Below are positions 36,201 through 48,389 of a DNA stretch of 64,000 nt, in pieces. The stretch is taken from the NCBI GenBank assembly GCA_914767715.1, contig OU612066.1:36802283-36866282 (forward strand), given 5' to 3'. A program made the translations under genes and the position numbers. The notes under the pieces are model-generated. The model saw only the letters and a program-made list of their open reading frames with translations. It had not been told where the DNA came from and searched no databases. The DNA comes from Membranipora membranacea (lineage: Eukaryota > Bryozoa > Gymnolaemata > Cheilostomatida > Membraniporidae). Every line of letters starts with the position of its first letter. The first letter of the stretch is position 1.

Positions 36201-39200
36201 CAGATTTATTAGCAGTGAATGCATCTCCTAAAGCTCCTGGTGTGCTCTGAGTCATCTGACTAAAATGTGGAGAGGAAAGATTAATATATCTACCATACTG
36301 TAGAGGCCACACACGGGGTACAAACAGTGATGAAAATTTTCTGCAAAGAGTATCAAAAACCTTTGCTGACTGTGTTGTATATCATGTATCAAATTAATTG
36401 GTTCATTTTCGAGTGTTATCTACTTTTAAATTGATGTACAGATTGAGAGCACCAATTAAAATGACGGTGCAGCTTGAAATTTACTCCCATAATGAAGTAC
36501 GCAGAATGATTCACATCATGTGTTCTTTTGGCAAGTGCTCCCTACATTATCTACCATCAACATACTGGAAATCCCTTAAAAATTGTGATGCAACGCTTGA
36601 ATGCATCACCCCGAAAAAATAGCCATTTATAAAAGTATTTGGAAATAACATGTGAGATAATTTACAACCAGACAATCATTCGAAACACACTCAACATGAT
36701 GGAGCTAGAGGATATCTAGTTTGCTAAGATGGATTACATACATGGGGCTGTAAGACTGTATGACATATAAGATAAAGGGCAGACAATAATAATCGGTCTA
36801 TCAAAATTTGAACACCAGTACGACATTATTGGAAAGATGGGATAAAAAATAATCACCTTGACAAGTACCTGTATATAACAATGAATCAATATTAGATATT
36901 GCTCTCTTGAAGATGATGATGTAAATCAGGGAAATGTGTGTTTTGTTGAAAAAAAACATACATACACATACACACATTGGTTTTCACATGATACACAAAT
37001 TGACCCGTGAACTCAAAACACGATTTATTCATTCATATGACAAGGTAGGCTGTTTAAGCCAGAAGTTTCTAAATTGAGCAATCCAAAGCTCTCTTCCTTA
37101 ACCAAACCACCCATGCAAAGTTCCAGACATGAAATTATACGAAAGTAGCAAGAGGTTGTTCAAATTCAGACTTTGATCAGACATATGAGATAAATATAGA
37201 CATCACACATTTTGTTTGCTTCATCGATTCCTGTCTCATTCACATATAGAGCGACAGCAAATTCGACATTTCCTTAAGATTTTGTGTAGGGAGAAACATG
37301 CATAACATATAAGGAAGGGATGGAGCAGCGTATTCTTACTTGTCTACTAGATATGGATGATAGATGGATCTGTAAGAATAAGTTACTGAGTCATAACTGC
37401 CATGGGTTGATAATCTCAAATGATTAGTATGTAGTGACGGTGACATGAGTATTCCTTATCATAAAACTCAGACCCAAAATAAAGATCAGAGCAATCGACC
37501 CTGTTTCACTAATATTGTAGTATTAAGAACATGAAGTCAACACTTTATAGAATTTAATTGGTAGGATGTGAATAAAACCTGATTTAAGCCAACTGAGAAT
37601 AGTCTGTGGTACTGGGAACCTGCTCTCCTACAAGCAAATCATACAATATTGGATCAGCTCCAGAAATAAGGCCTTTTTACTCACTTGTTGTTACTGACGA
37701 CTACTGGCTTGTCACATGATAGACAGTTAAATGGCAGCAGCTGTTTCTTCAGTCCGGCAGCGTCCTCACAGAATGGATTAAACATTCCTCCGTTCTGTTT
37801 CATCTTGTTATTAAGCTCTTTAATCTTCCTATCGAGGTAAGCCTTCAGTCTATCTAGCTCTGTACGATCTATCTTACCATCGATATCCTCCTCTAACTTA
37901 CCCTGTGCCTTCTTCCACGCTTCCTCCTATAATTGGTTTAGTATAGTTGTTTTCATTGAAGTGATTGTGAAATAGCCAGGTTTTTGGTTTCACTCCTGAG
38001 TTCTTAGTCTAATTTAGAATACTGCTTTAAGTTCACATACAGCCTTTGGCCCAGTTTCAACTAATGATCACTCAAAGTCGACATGAGACAGTACCAAAAA
38101 GGTACTATTTTCAATATCTGGGAAAAATACTTGTACCTTCAAACTTTTAAGTACCTTTTGATCTAAATTTTGTGTGAAAATCAGTTGAAACTGGGCCAAA
38201 GGCTATTTATGAACCTTCTCAGTAGTAACCTAAATGAGACTGAGAATTCTAGAATGACACAAGAAACCTGATTCTTTCATTGTCATTTCAAACATCGGTC
38301 CATTGGAATCCACACAATATGATAACATCGAAAAGTCGAGAAAGACAATCGGAGTTGTCAGTCTGCAGAATCTCATCTTACACTACATGCTGCTAGAAGG
38401 ATTGATAGCGTGATGCAAATACATCAATAGGGAATCCGTGTAAACAACTTTTCTATTTGCAGTATCACACATGCCGAATAAGTTTAAGAAAACCAACAGA
38501 CCACTGTTGGGCAGCATAGTGGAAATTTGGGTTGACACACCAGTTATCAGACTTACATAGGCAAGTAGTTTGGAGAGTAAATCATCGATCATCTTTTGTA
38601 GATCACCGATAGTCGAGTCGAACACAGAGCGGTTTACTTTACTATCCACCTGACTCTTATCAGCCTTAGCGTCCAGCTCTGCGTCCACATAGTCCTTATC
38701 GGCCTTAGTATCCTTCAGCTTCTGTGTCTCACTTGTCAGCTTCTATACAGATAAACGAGAGCAGGTAATAGAATTTGACAGCTAGGCTCAAACTACTGAC
38801 TGACTTACTGTGACTTGACCTATTTGAGTGCCTTATCTGTTTTTATCAATGACAGTAGGGTCTCCCAATATGAAGACGGAATCATTACTAGCGTCCCTGA
38901 TCAAAACAGCTAGAGAACTCAAATTATAGTTTCCATTGAAGTTAAAAGAATACTGTTAGTTTGGATTAACACAGGGATTCTGGGTACAAGTATCTCAAGT
39001 ATATGATACCCAAGACACCCATTTATATCATTTTATCATTGACCTGACCTGACCTGACCTGACCTGCCTGGAACGACCAGAAACCTGCACTATTATTACT
39101 ATTATGTATGTAAGCAATATTTGTTTACCTGAATCTCTTTAGTTTTAGCGTCGTTCTCCTTGTTTAGATAATCCAGAATTCTCTGGAAATCCTCAAGCTG

Positions 39201-42200
39201 TTCTTGTAGATCAGTCATTGCCTTCTGTGCTCTCTTTATTGACTCTGCATCCTGTTATACAATATACACATATGTCTGTTACAATATCTCTGTTCAGGGT
39301 CGATATCTAAGGCACCAATAACAGGACTGATATATTTTCCTATCATTATTTAACTTAATCCATACTTTTATTGTGGACAATTTGACCTGCAATTAGCTTT
39401 CTTAACCATGTGAATCCTCTACACTGGTGTAAATTTTAATAAATTACGACAACAGGGTTATATCTTAATTCTAAGAATTAAAGCTTGGTTTTACAAAGAT
39501 CAATTATTTTGAGAAACTGTGAGCAACCTGGTGTATATGATATACACAAGAAGTTGAGCGTAGGTTGAAGTATTTATATGATTTCAAGTCTGATGGCACA
39601 GAAATATTTGTTCTTGAATAAAATTGATTGAAATGATAATAATGCGACAGTCATAAATGATAATTGTGGTACGAAAGAAAAGTCACACCGATCAGCTAAA
39701 CTGATATATTCACAATGTGATCTTACGTTTGAACCACCATATAAATCAGTTTTAAACTTCCTTGAGTTTGACTTTGATTTTTTAGATGATTTATCATTTT
39801 CACCATCGTCATCTTCAGCTCTTCCCATGAGCTGGTATCAAAAATTGTTTCAATTATGATAGTATTGCAATATTGGGAGTTACACTATTTATGCTAGTGA
39901 GGAATCAACTCCTAAAATATATTTTCCTTTTCATTTACACTGGACCTATAAAATCATGTTCAAGATCCATATAACTACATGCTGTGAATACTAAAACTTA
40001 TGATATTGCATCATGCACTACATTTTGATAACAACAACACGGTTACAAACCCCAAAACTGAAAGTCTAGATCAAGAATTCAAGTATAGATTTTAATTAAT
40101 CATTGAAGAGAGTCAAGGATTAAGTTTTTTTAAATACTATAGTGTCCCTCTTATCAGCTTTGGAAAAGAAGGGTAAGGCAGAATATAAATGGTGAGAAAT
40201 GTCTGTGATAAACAGGAAACACTTTCAAGATGAGGAGCATAACAATGAATGAATGATTATAGATAGGTGATAGTTAGAGAAGAGAGATGACAAACCCCTA
40301 TGCTGTTGACAAACTCCATGAGAGCATCATCGATATCATCGAGATGAGCATTCACGTCATGGAACTGTTCATTACAGTGCCTCACTACATCTGCTATTCT
40401 ATCATCATCATCAGTGGCCAAGTACTGTACCATGTTTGGTTGGTCTGTGGGCAGCGAAGGTAGCGGGATGGGCGCAGGAGGACCGGCCTTAAATCTCAAC
40501 TGAGGTATCTCAGTCTCAACTTTGGCGAGACGCCTTTTGAGATCCTCTATCTCAGGCATGTAGTCATCATGAATGACCTCTCTTAGTGTGCGAGCGAATC
40601 TTGAAGGTGTGGCTTGAATGAAAGGGGCTTTAGCTGTATTTGGTGACCCCTCACCTATATAGTATGGGCTGTCCTTGTTGGTCACCAAACCTGAATATCA
40701 GATATTGCAACAACAGATGATCAATTTAGCTGTAACTGTAGGAAAGAGTAAATATGTTTACCAATTAACTCTGTGGTTTAGATGTGTTTAACAAAGCTTT
40801 TGTTGACCCAAATAATCCCCCAATATTCCCCAGCTAAGTGCCATAAGATCTCAAACACACATAACCTAACACTAACACAGTCTCCCACACATATCACGGC
40901 CATATGGATTATTAGTATCTAACCTTTGAACGAGCCGTTATCGGAATCAGTTTCTTTATCTGAGGTAGCCATCCCTTTCTTAGGAAACTTGGATGGACCT
41001 TTTCCAGGATGGACCAGCTTCTTTATAACCATCTTATCCCTGTCCTTAGCTGATATTACAGGTGAAGAGCTTGGGCCTTGTAGCTCAGAGTGGGCCTCCT
41101 CGACTCGACCTTTAACTGGGTCAGACAGTTTACCACTAACCATCCGCTGTTTCTTGTCATCTATCAGACCTAGTGCGTCTTCAGTTGTTCCACCAAGCTT
41201 ATTGGCTTTCCCGTCCTGTGATGTGTGAGTCGACTGGCTACCGGAGCTATCTCTCCAATCAGATTCATGAGGAGTCGGCCTACTAGGAGGTTGTACTGAT
41301 ATCCCTGGTGGATACGAATCTGAGTCAGTGGACAGACTGCTTTCTGATCCGAAATGAAGCTCCAGGGTATCTGTGATATCCTCCCCTGTCTCTAGATTTC
41401 CGTCCTCACCTGCTAGACGAGGAGAGCTGAGATGAGGTGAGTCGACGTGCTGACCTGATGGTGTGATCATCAGCTGCTGGGATTGTTTTCCACTTGTACC
41501 TTTGACTTCCTGTTTACTACTTGTACCTTTAACCCCTTGCTTGGTTCTCTTGGCAGATTTAGGGCCAACCATTTTCCTGCCTTTGCCAGCTTTGGGCAAG
41601 TCGCTTACTTCATGCAATTTCCCTTCATCTGAATGATCTGCCTTCTGTGGTGTCGCAACGGTAGAACTATCAAGGACATGTTGTGGAGCTGATGGAATGC
41701 TTCGAACACTTCCCTTGTCAGATCTCAAATACCCAGCTGACTTTGGAGCCATGATATCTTGGGAATATCCAACTGATCTCGGCGCCGTTACATCTTGGGT
41801 ATATCCCACAGACTTTTCCTTAGAAATTCCCTTCTTAGATCTGCTCCTTCCTTCCTTTGATACCCTCTGATCTGGGTGAGATGAGTAGGGTCTATCTTCT
41901 CTCGCTCTGCGATTACCAGTTGATCTTAGTGACTGGGTATCCTTTGTGGGTGTCGTTATATCTCTTCTACCTCCCTCACCCATATCAATCTGAGCGGATG
42001 ACTGTCCGTACAGCCGGGGAGGGAGAGGAGGGGCCGGTCCATGTGACATCACACTCTCTGTCATCCGAGGCACACTGCCCTGAGTGGAGGATGAGTGCAT
42101 TCTAGACTTGTCTCCTTTGATTGGTGCTTTGTGATCAACAGCGAGGGGGAAATCAGCCAATAAGAAGTCGAGATCGTTGACCTGAATGGAGTGATGAAAG

Positions 42201-45200
42201 CAATGGGTAGGATGAATTAATGATTTAGCAAGGAGAGAAAGGGATGTATGCGTGAAGTGAGTGAAGGATATTTTGATCATGGCATTAGCTGAAGTTGTAC
42301 AATTATAGATGAGACCAATGAACAGGGACATTGATGAGATAATACGTAATGGTTAGTTCTTAACATGAGAAAGATAGTGGTGGATTGTCAATACTTTAAC
42401 TATAGTACGATCATGGACAGATTTTGAACAGAAGTAGGTAATTCCATGTTAGGTAAGTAGGGTCGTTATGAGGCAGCAGATGAGAGGGTGGTTACCTTGG
42501 TACGGAGATCAGATAGCTCAGTCATCTTATTTGACATATCTTCTATTCTTTGCATAAGATCATCAGGCAGCTCTAACAAATAGAATGGCATCATAAACTT
42601 AGATTACTGTAATCAAGTAAATAAATATATATATATATATATATATAATGTAATAGATATTGTATCCGCTATGCTGAAATCATATACGCTGAAATCAGAT
42701 AGGCTGTGTAGACATAGTCGGTGTTGTATAAACTAATGAGCATGTGATCTTACTAGAATTAGAGATACAACTAAGTTGTTGTTCTAAATATTCCAGGGAT
42801 CAGGCAACACATCTTTGAAATTGATTGAAATTTAATCTGAATTTCAACTGGTCACTTTGCTTGTTGGTCTAATTTGAGCTTATCAAATATCATTGTATAA
42901 ACATTGTATAAACATTCAGTCATCACTAAGGAGCATCACCATTATATCGGCAGTCATTGCCCTGCTGACCTTTAGTACTAAGCTTACATAATAAAACCGT
43001 CCAACATGGAACCAAAATCAATATCATGTATTGGCACTAAATCAACCATAGCAGATTGCTATTTTAGTATTTTGTTACCATAATCAGCATGCGTTTAAAA
43101 AAGAATGAGCAAAAATAATGGCTCTTTATAATCAGCCCTTGCATCAAGTGGTTAGCTGGGTTCAACAATGCAGTGGTATAATAAGGCAATAAATAGAAAC
43201 AGGAGAGATTTGACCAATTTTACTCAATATAATACAGCTTGAAATGTTATACGATCTAGAGCCAGCACTGTGTGACTTGTTTGGAAATAAGGGCGCTGCC
43301 GGCTAAATATTTTGGACACATGGATATAAGAAGAAACCGCTTGCTAAATTCAACGTTAAAATTGCAAACATTATAAGCATACTATCTCAGCCGTAATTGA
43401 AAGGCCGAGGTTGAAAGGATGGCTGAAATGTTACCAACGAGGCAATTATCTCTGCACTTTATAAGTGGTCTGCTATCATTGTTAAATCTACATAACTGCT
43501 GTTCTTGTTCAAATATAGACAGAGGTTTACGTCAAGGTAACCAGGCAAACAGCCCAATTTGTACAAAGAAACATTTTCCTGTTTGTTATTAAGTCAAGGT
43601 ACTTTAGCTTAATAACTTGTCAATAATATGACTACTCAACATACAGAGCTACCAGCAGGGATTAGCTTCAGGAAAAAATGAGGGAAGGGTGTTGATACAG
43701 TCAGAATACATTAATGGAGGTTGTAGTATGGTTCTCCTGAACACCGTAGCACATAATTACAGCTGTCAGCTAACATAACAGGGACTGGCTGGGAGGGGGA
43801 TCCCTCCACTCTGGATTTTATAGCAATCTAGCCGGCCCCCTGCATTATTCAAATTTCACGTGATAAATTATACTCCCTCACGTTTTGATATACATATATT
43901 TTGACAACAAAACAACTCTGTAGATATGTGTGGATCTCACAGACACAAAATAAGGCCTCCGACATGTACAAATAGTAAACTCACTGCCTGATACATCGTC
44001 TTTGTTTGCCTTGTTTTCCATTGCCAGTTCCAGATCATCCACACGTTTCTTCAGCTCCTCGTGTCGTTTGTTAATAGATCCGAGCCCCTCCAAAGAATCC
44101 ACCAAGTCAACAGAAGGTACCTCACTCAGAGCCGACTTACCAGACCGAGGCCTGTTCGTAGACTCAGCGTGGGACACTCGGCCACTAGAGGGACGAGTAA
44201 CTGCAGCCTGAGGTACAGAAGCCTGAGGTACAGAAGCCTGAGGTGATGAGGCATGAGGTGCTGAGGCATGGGGCACTGGAGTGGCCGAGGCTGTCCTAGT
44301 CTGTAAGAGCAAAGAGGTAAATCATAATATATGCATTAATCTGCAAGCTCTAACAGGGAAGGTTAGGCAGGAAGACTTTATCGCTTTGAGACCCGGATCA
44401 TAATCCAAAAAGTACACAAATATACGATTACTGAGTCTATCTATGTTTGATAATCGCACAAGTGGCAGCATGATTTGCCGCCATGTATTCCGAGGAGTCC
44501 TGTTCTTGTAACGGACTGTGGCCTGAAGCGACCTTCACACTATTTATCATGATGGTTGAATGAACAGTTCATGTTAGAAAAGTGTGGGTTGATGAGCGCT
44601 TTGATTTCATTACATATTTAGGTATTCTTTAATGGCTTTGTGTTTCTGATTTCAGGCATGTTCTCAAAGTATCGTGTGGCAGCAGCCTGAATAAGAAGAT
44701 GAATCTGGGAAAAGCTAATGAATGTTTGATGACTTGAATTTCAAATAACTGACAAAAGTATATTGAGTTCTATTTTTATCAGGGAATAATATACATAATT
44801 TGTTATTCAAGTGTTAGATGGTGATGGAGGAAACAGATAAACTCTAGATCAAGCACGATCCAATTTGCCTGTGTTTAGAGTTTGAGCCGCCAATAGAATG
44901 GGAACGACCGGACTGCAGGCAAATTGGATCAAAATTGTTCTAGATAAAATCTAGGTGAACAAAATAGTAAAAGCAAACCTTCATTTTCTTTGGCTAGATT
45001 AATAAACACCCAACAGTTTACCGATGTGGAAAATAGTTACAGGAGATGGCTTTAAGCGATGGTTTAATATTGGTTTTACATTCAGATTAAGATCAGATTT
45101 GGCGCAGGCCAACCATGCTGTCTCATTGATTTAACTCGCTAGAGGCAAGTCTAATGCAGGTGACCACTAGTTCACACGTCTCACAAACAGAGCTAACATA

Positions 45201-48200
45201 AGCTTTACTAACTGACCAGTGGATATTTACAAACATAATATCAAAATCAAAATCTGAGCAGCATTTTAGAGGCACCGCTACAAGAACCCATTCATCAAGT
45301 TTAACATAACATTTATGTTTATTGTGTATGGGACTTAATTACCGCAATTTTCTCTTTGAAACATGATCACCAAACAGCTAAACTATTCTCAGTAATTTGG
45401 CGCCTGTGTCATAATCTCTAGCAGCCTGCGTCATGTATTTAGTACACTAAAAATATTGGAGCACCATTCAATAATGTAAGCTGAGGTAAATTGCTGCTCC
45501 TCGATGAATGAAACAAGCTAATGCTTCATTTATCTGACACACTGATTAAAATTATAACATTAATCGCATACCTCCATAGCACTTCTAGTCCTGGACTCAG
45601 GTCTGTAGGCAGCAAACTCGCCTCTCACACCTTTGAGTGCGTCCTCTAGACCAGGCCATGTTACTATCTCATCTCCAGTAGGTAATCCATCTAACCTCGC
45701 CTGTGAGTCAAAGAGAAAACAACTTGAGACCTCCGAAAATGATAAGACATACTCCTTTACCACAGAAGATTTGATATTATTTGCACTTTATCAGCGTATG
45801 CCCTTTTGTAGGTCACTAAGTGTGGACATAACGTAGACTTTCTGTATCATTGTTGCTATGCTTTTAACTTCCACCTGATCAACTTGGTGTTTGTCTTGTC
45901 GAAATTCAGAAGACTTACTGTCAAACAATCTAGAAGATGTGTGATTGTAGTTTTAGTAAGATACATCAGTGATTACAATGTCGATGGGTGGTGGGGTTTG
46001 GTGGATAGCAGACCAGAAGTTTAGTGAATCAGTTTGTTTGTTAGTATACCCTACAGGATGAACTATTTGGCTAATAAAACGCTGATTCACAAATAATTAT
46101 TATTTGGCCAACTTCTCATAACAGATTCTTTATTATAAGGATTACGAAACCCCAACTTTCGTCCATATTCAAACATGTGAGTCACACATTTCTGGACCAT
46201 GTCGCTAAATTTTGAATATTTTCATCCTGTAGGGCAGTATAAAGTCTTACAAAATATAGTAGATCATTAGATATTCACGTTTCATTTATTATTTTAGAAA
46301 TCATATAAACCAGCATCACCTGATATCGGTTTATAATGCTGAGGGAGGAGGATATTATTTATTTCCAAGGGTTTGGATTAAACTTCATTATCGTAATCTG
46401 TGGAATTTGTATTTTGATATGTCTTATTGAGAGGATTGAAACCATAAACACAATCAAGCCATGATCCTTAAAAATCAAATCTCCTGTCAAAATTACCACA
46501 GCATTATCTTACCAGTTCATCATCAAGGTATTCCAGTCTTTTCTAGAAACAGTCATGTGAGCAAAATTATAAAGAACGAACACTAAGACAAGCAGGTTTA
46601 TCTGTAAGCAGAAATAGTTATCTCAGAAAGGAAGAGAAGAGCTATTAGAGGTTTGGATGGGTGGATGAGTAGATTATTAGCCTAGCAGTCTCACACTGAT
46701 ATCCTTGAGACAAGTGACGAGTGGGTTGACTAGCTGGCGGGTCGTAGATGACACTGTGTTTTTGAGACCATGCACTGAATGGTGGGATGGTTCTTTGGTT
46801 GGTTCATCGTCATTGCTGGTAGAGAATTTATCTGAGAAACCCTTAGAAACAATGACATGTTGATGTAGAGAGTAGAAATTGATGTATCGTTGGTGAAGAG
46901 AGAATAGGATGATATTAATTTTGTGGATGATACATTGAGCGCTGATAAAGCTTTGAAATATGTACTCCTATGATTACGCCATCTTCGTTGCAATATGTTC
47001 GATCTAAAATGTTGCGAGGAGTGAAACAAGAGATAGATAGATCGAGGAAAACTCAAAAGGCTCAAATACCGAACATAAATTGATGAATGAGAAAAAAACA
47101 GGAGTAAAAGGAAAGCTAGAGGAGGCTGGGGCTGTTTTATATTGACTGCTCTGGGCTGGTGTGTCGCCAATAACAAACAAATAAACCAAAGAATGAGACA
47201 GTGTGTCAAGCCATTTACCTGTAAAGAGTCCAGCTGATTTTTGAAGGAATCGAGATCATTCATTTTATCAGCGAGACCTGTCAGGCCCTTCATCCTTTCC
47301 CTAAGCTCATCCAACTTCTTTAACTTAGCATTAATATCATCCATATCAATCTGTACAAGGAAAGAAAATACATAGTTAGTGTTATGGACCCTACTGCTTG
47401 GTGGGACTAAGGGACCTGGTTACAATTGCTTGCAGATGATTCTGTTGAGACCCACAACATGTCAGTAATTATAAGGCTTCCGCAGACAATGTAAATATCA
47501 CCCCAGACGAGGGTGCTAAGACAGATTTATTACATATCACCCCAGACGAGGGTGCTAAGACAGATATTACATATCACCCCAGACGAGGGTGCTAAGACAG
47601 ATATTATTATACATTTAATGTCAAACTACCTGATCAAGCTTTTTACGCATGGCTTTATTTTCATCCTTCAAGTCTTGCATATCCTTGATGAGTTGTTGTA
47701 TAAGTCCCATTGCCTATAAAAATGATAAAAAGGGTTACGAATTAAAAAGCACAAGACTTGGAGTGAAAAATGAAACATAATTAATGTGAGCAAAAGAAAT
47801 TCCTGAGCATTCCCTTGCTAGGCAGACTTAACTAATAGGTTTGATGCTGATATTCGTGTTAATTAGATAGATGACAAAAATAGATATAGTTACGCAGAGT
47901 AGGACGTAATACACCAGAAAAAGAGCCGTCTCAAGTTCAACAGATATGGAACATAGACACTATTTAACAGGACAGTTGTGTGGTGGTGTTTCATATATGA
48001 CTTACAGTATTGATGCCCTGTTCATTGTTCTCTACTTTCTTATTGACTTGCATATGCTGCCAGAGATCGGTGAGGGGCGTGTCTGTTTTTACTTTAGATA
48101 TCATATCCTTAGCATCTGGAAGCGCTGTTGACATGTTCGTTATGTCCTTCTCTATCTTGTTGACTTTATCTTGTAGCGTATTGTAGCTTGACTTGGGATA

Positions 48201-48389
48201 ATTCCCGGCTGCTGCTGACTTAAGCTCGCGTTTAGTGTCCACATCGCTGACTGCCAGGGGATGACCAGCTTTGTCGAGTCGTCCTATTATTTCTAGTAAA
48301 AGTTTATGTAGCTGGTTGAAATTGACTGCACCAAGTTCTGGATTGCCTAGAGACAAGTCCAGAAGCTGGGGTAAGCTTACATCCGGCAT
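33300..48389 (-). CDS. QRICH2: QRICH2/C16orf96-like protein (DUF4795), 20 exons
   Basis: Exons: 48,006-48,389; 47,630-47,713; 47,219-47,350; 46,513-46,542; 45,572-45,700; 43,985-44,300; 42,496-42,572; 40,924-42,181; 40,296-40,690; 39,727-39,831; 39,129-39,251; 38,557-38,742; 37,685-37,926; 37,340-37,369; 36,149-36,259; 35,698-35,733; 34,726-34,833; 34,210-34,257; 33,836-33,926; 33,300-33,605. They total 4,191 bases, exactly 1,397 codons. The N-terminus (LPQLLDLSLGNPELGAVNFN) is the family signature. Coiled-coil segments follow, then a long disordered region (about residues 385-803), more coiled coil, and the DUF4795 part: FNCLSCDKPV, RPYTTFELDQIRQHAKR, GGSHTMTYP, DGHVYRGR. The tail is Arg/Pro/Ser-rich. 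Mammalian QRICH2 is a sperm flagellum protein, so a ciliary or flagellar role is inferred. Confidence 0.85.
34075..34110 (-). other. possible cassette exon that would end the frame
   Basis: Between the exons at 34,210 and 33,836 there is a 36-base block with AG acceptor and GT donor that stays open (RNNPNCQIKVA) when joined to the upstream exon. Joined to the downstream exon it makes TGA. Skipping it restores a frame that matches the family (EIVGADGHVYRGR), so I left it out of the main model. It is either spurious or a frame-ending alternative exon. Confidence 0.3.
35949..35979. repeat. perfect 13-bp hairpin in an intron
   Basis: CAATGTCTCGCAC at 35,949-35,961, a 5-base loop, then its exact complement at 35,967-35,979, inside a QRICH2-like intron. 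It could be a small foldback element or a structured RNA. Nothing else supports a function. Confidence 0.5.
38031..38214. mobile_element. MITE in a QRICH2-like intron
   Basis: A perfect 22-bp inverted repeat at 38,041-38,062 and 38,183-38,204 (core CCTTTGGCCCAGTTTCAAC). With a few mismatches it extends outward to 38,031 and 38,214. The 184-bp element lies wholly in the intron between exons 38,557 and 37,926 and leaves splicing signals untouched. Confidence 0.75.
39041..39066. repeat. (CCTGA)n pentanucleotide repeat
   Basis: About five copies of GACCT in an intron of the QRICH2-like gene. Simple-sequence repeat. Confidence 0.8.
40924..42181 (-). CDS. QRICH2: large disordered exon of the QRICH2-like gene
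   Basis: A single 1,258-base exon gives about 419 residues, nearly a third of the protein. It is rich in Ser, Lys, Gly and Thr with almost no hydrophobic runs, so it is probably disordered. It has short internal repeats: KSVGYTQDVTAPRSVGYSQD and a third copy KSAGYLR (about 41,720-41,830), and KGTSSKQEVKGTSGKQ. The acceptor is at 42,182-42,183 and the donor at 40,922-40,923. In mammalian QRICH2 the corresponding middle part is Gln-rich; here it is not, so only the ends of the protein are conserved. Confidence 0.8.
43985..44300 (-). CDS. QRICH2: repeat-bearing exon of the QRICH2-like gene
   Basis: The exon opens with Ala/Ser/Pro repeats (ASSPQASVPQASVPQAAV) made by an imperfect tandem duplication of about 15 bases near 44,200-44,270. 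It then passes into a heptad-patterned segment (SINKRHEELKKRVDDLELAM) that looks like a coiled coil. It ends in phase 1 and joins the exon at 42,496-42,572. Confidence 0.75.
44844..44943. mobile_element. 100-bp foldback element in an intron
   Basis: 28-bp arms at 44,844-44,871 and 44,916-44,943, sharing GATCCAATTTGCCTG exactly and CTAGA at the tips. It lies inside the QRICH2-like intron between exons 45,572 and 44,300. Confidence 0.65.
47495..47608. repeat. three-copy 37-39 bp tandem repeat in an intron
   Basis: Three copies of ATATCACCCCAGACGAGGGT plus GCTAAGACAGAT(T)ATTAC, starting at 47,495, 47,534 and 47,571. They end about 20 bases from the donor of the 84-base exon 47,630-47,713. Confidence 0.85.

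Noticed and set aside
40926-41228. Plus-strand open frame of 100 codons
   Set aside because: Antisense shadow of the large QRICH2-like exon 40,924-42,181.
46730-47344. Single 204-codon minus-strand frame
   Set aside because: Only 47,219-47,350 is exon; the rest is intron read-through past a GT donor and has no coding character.
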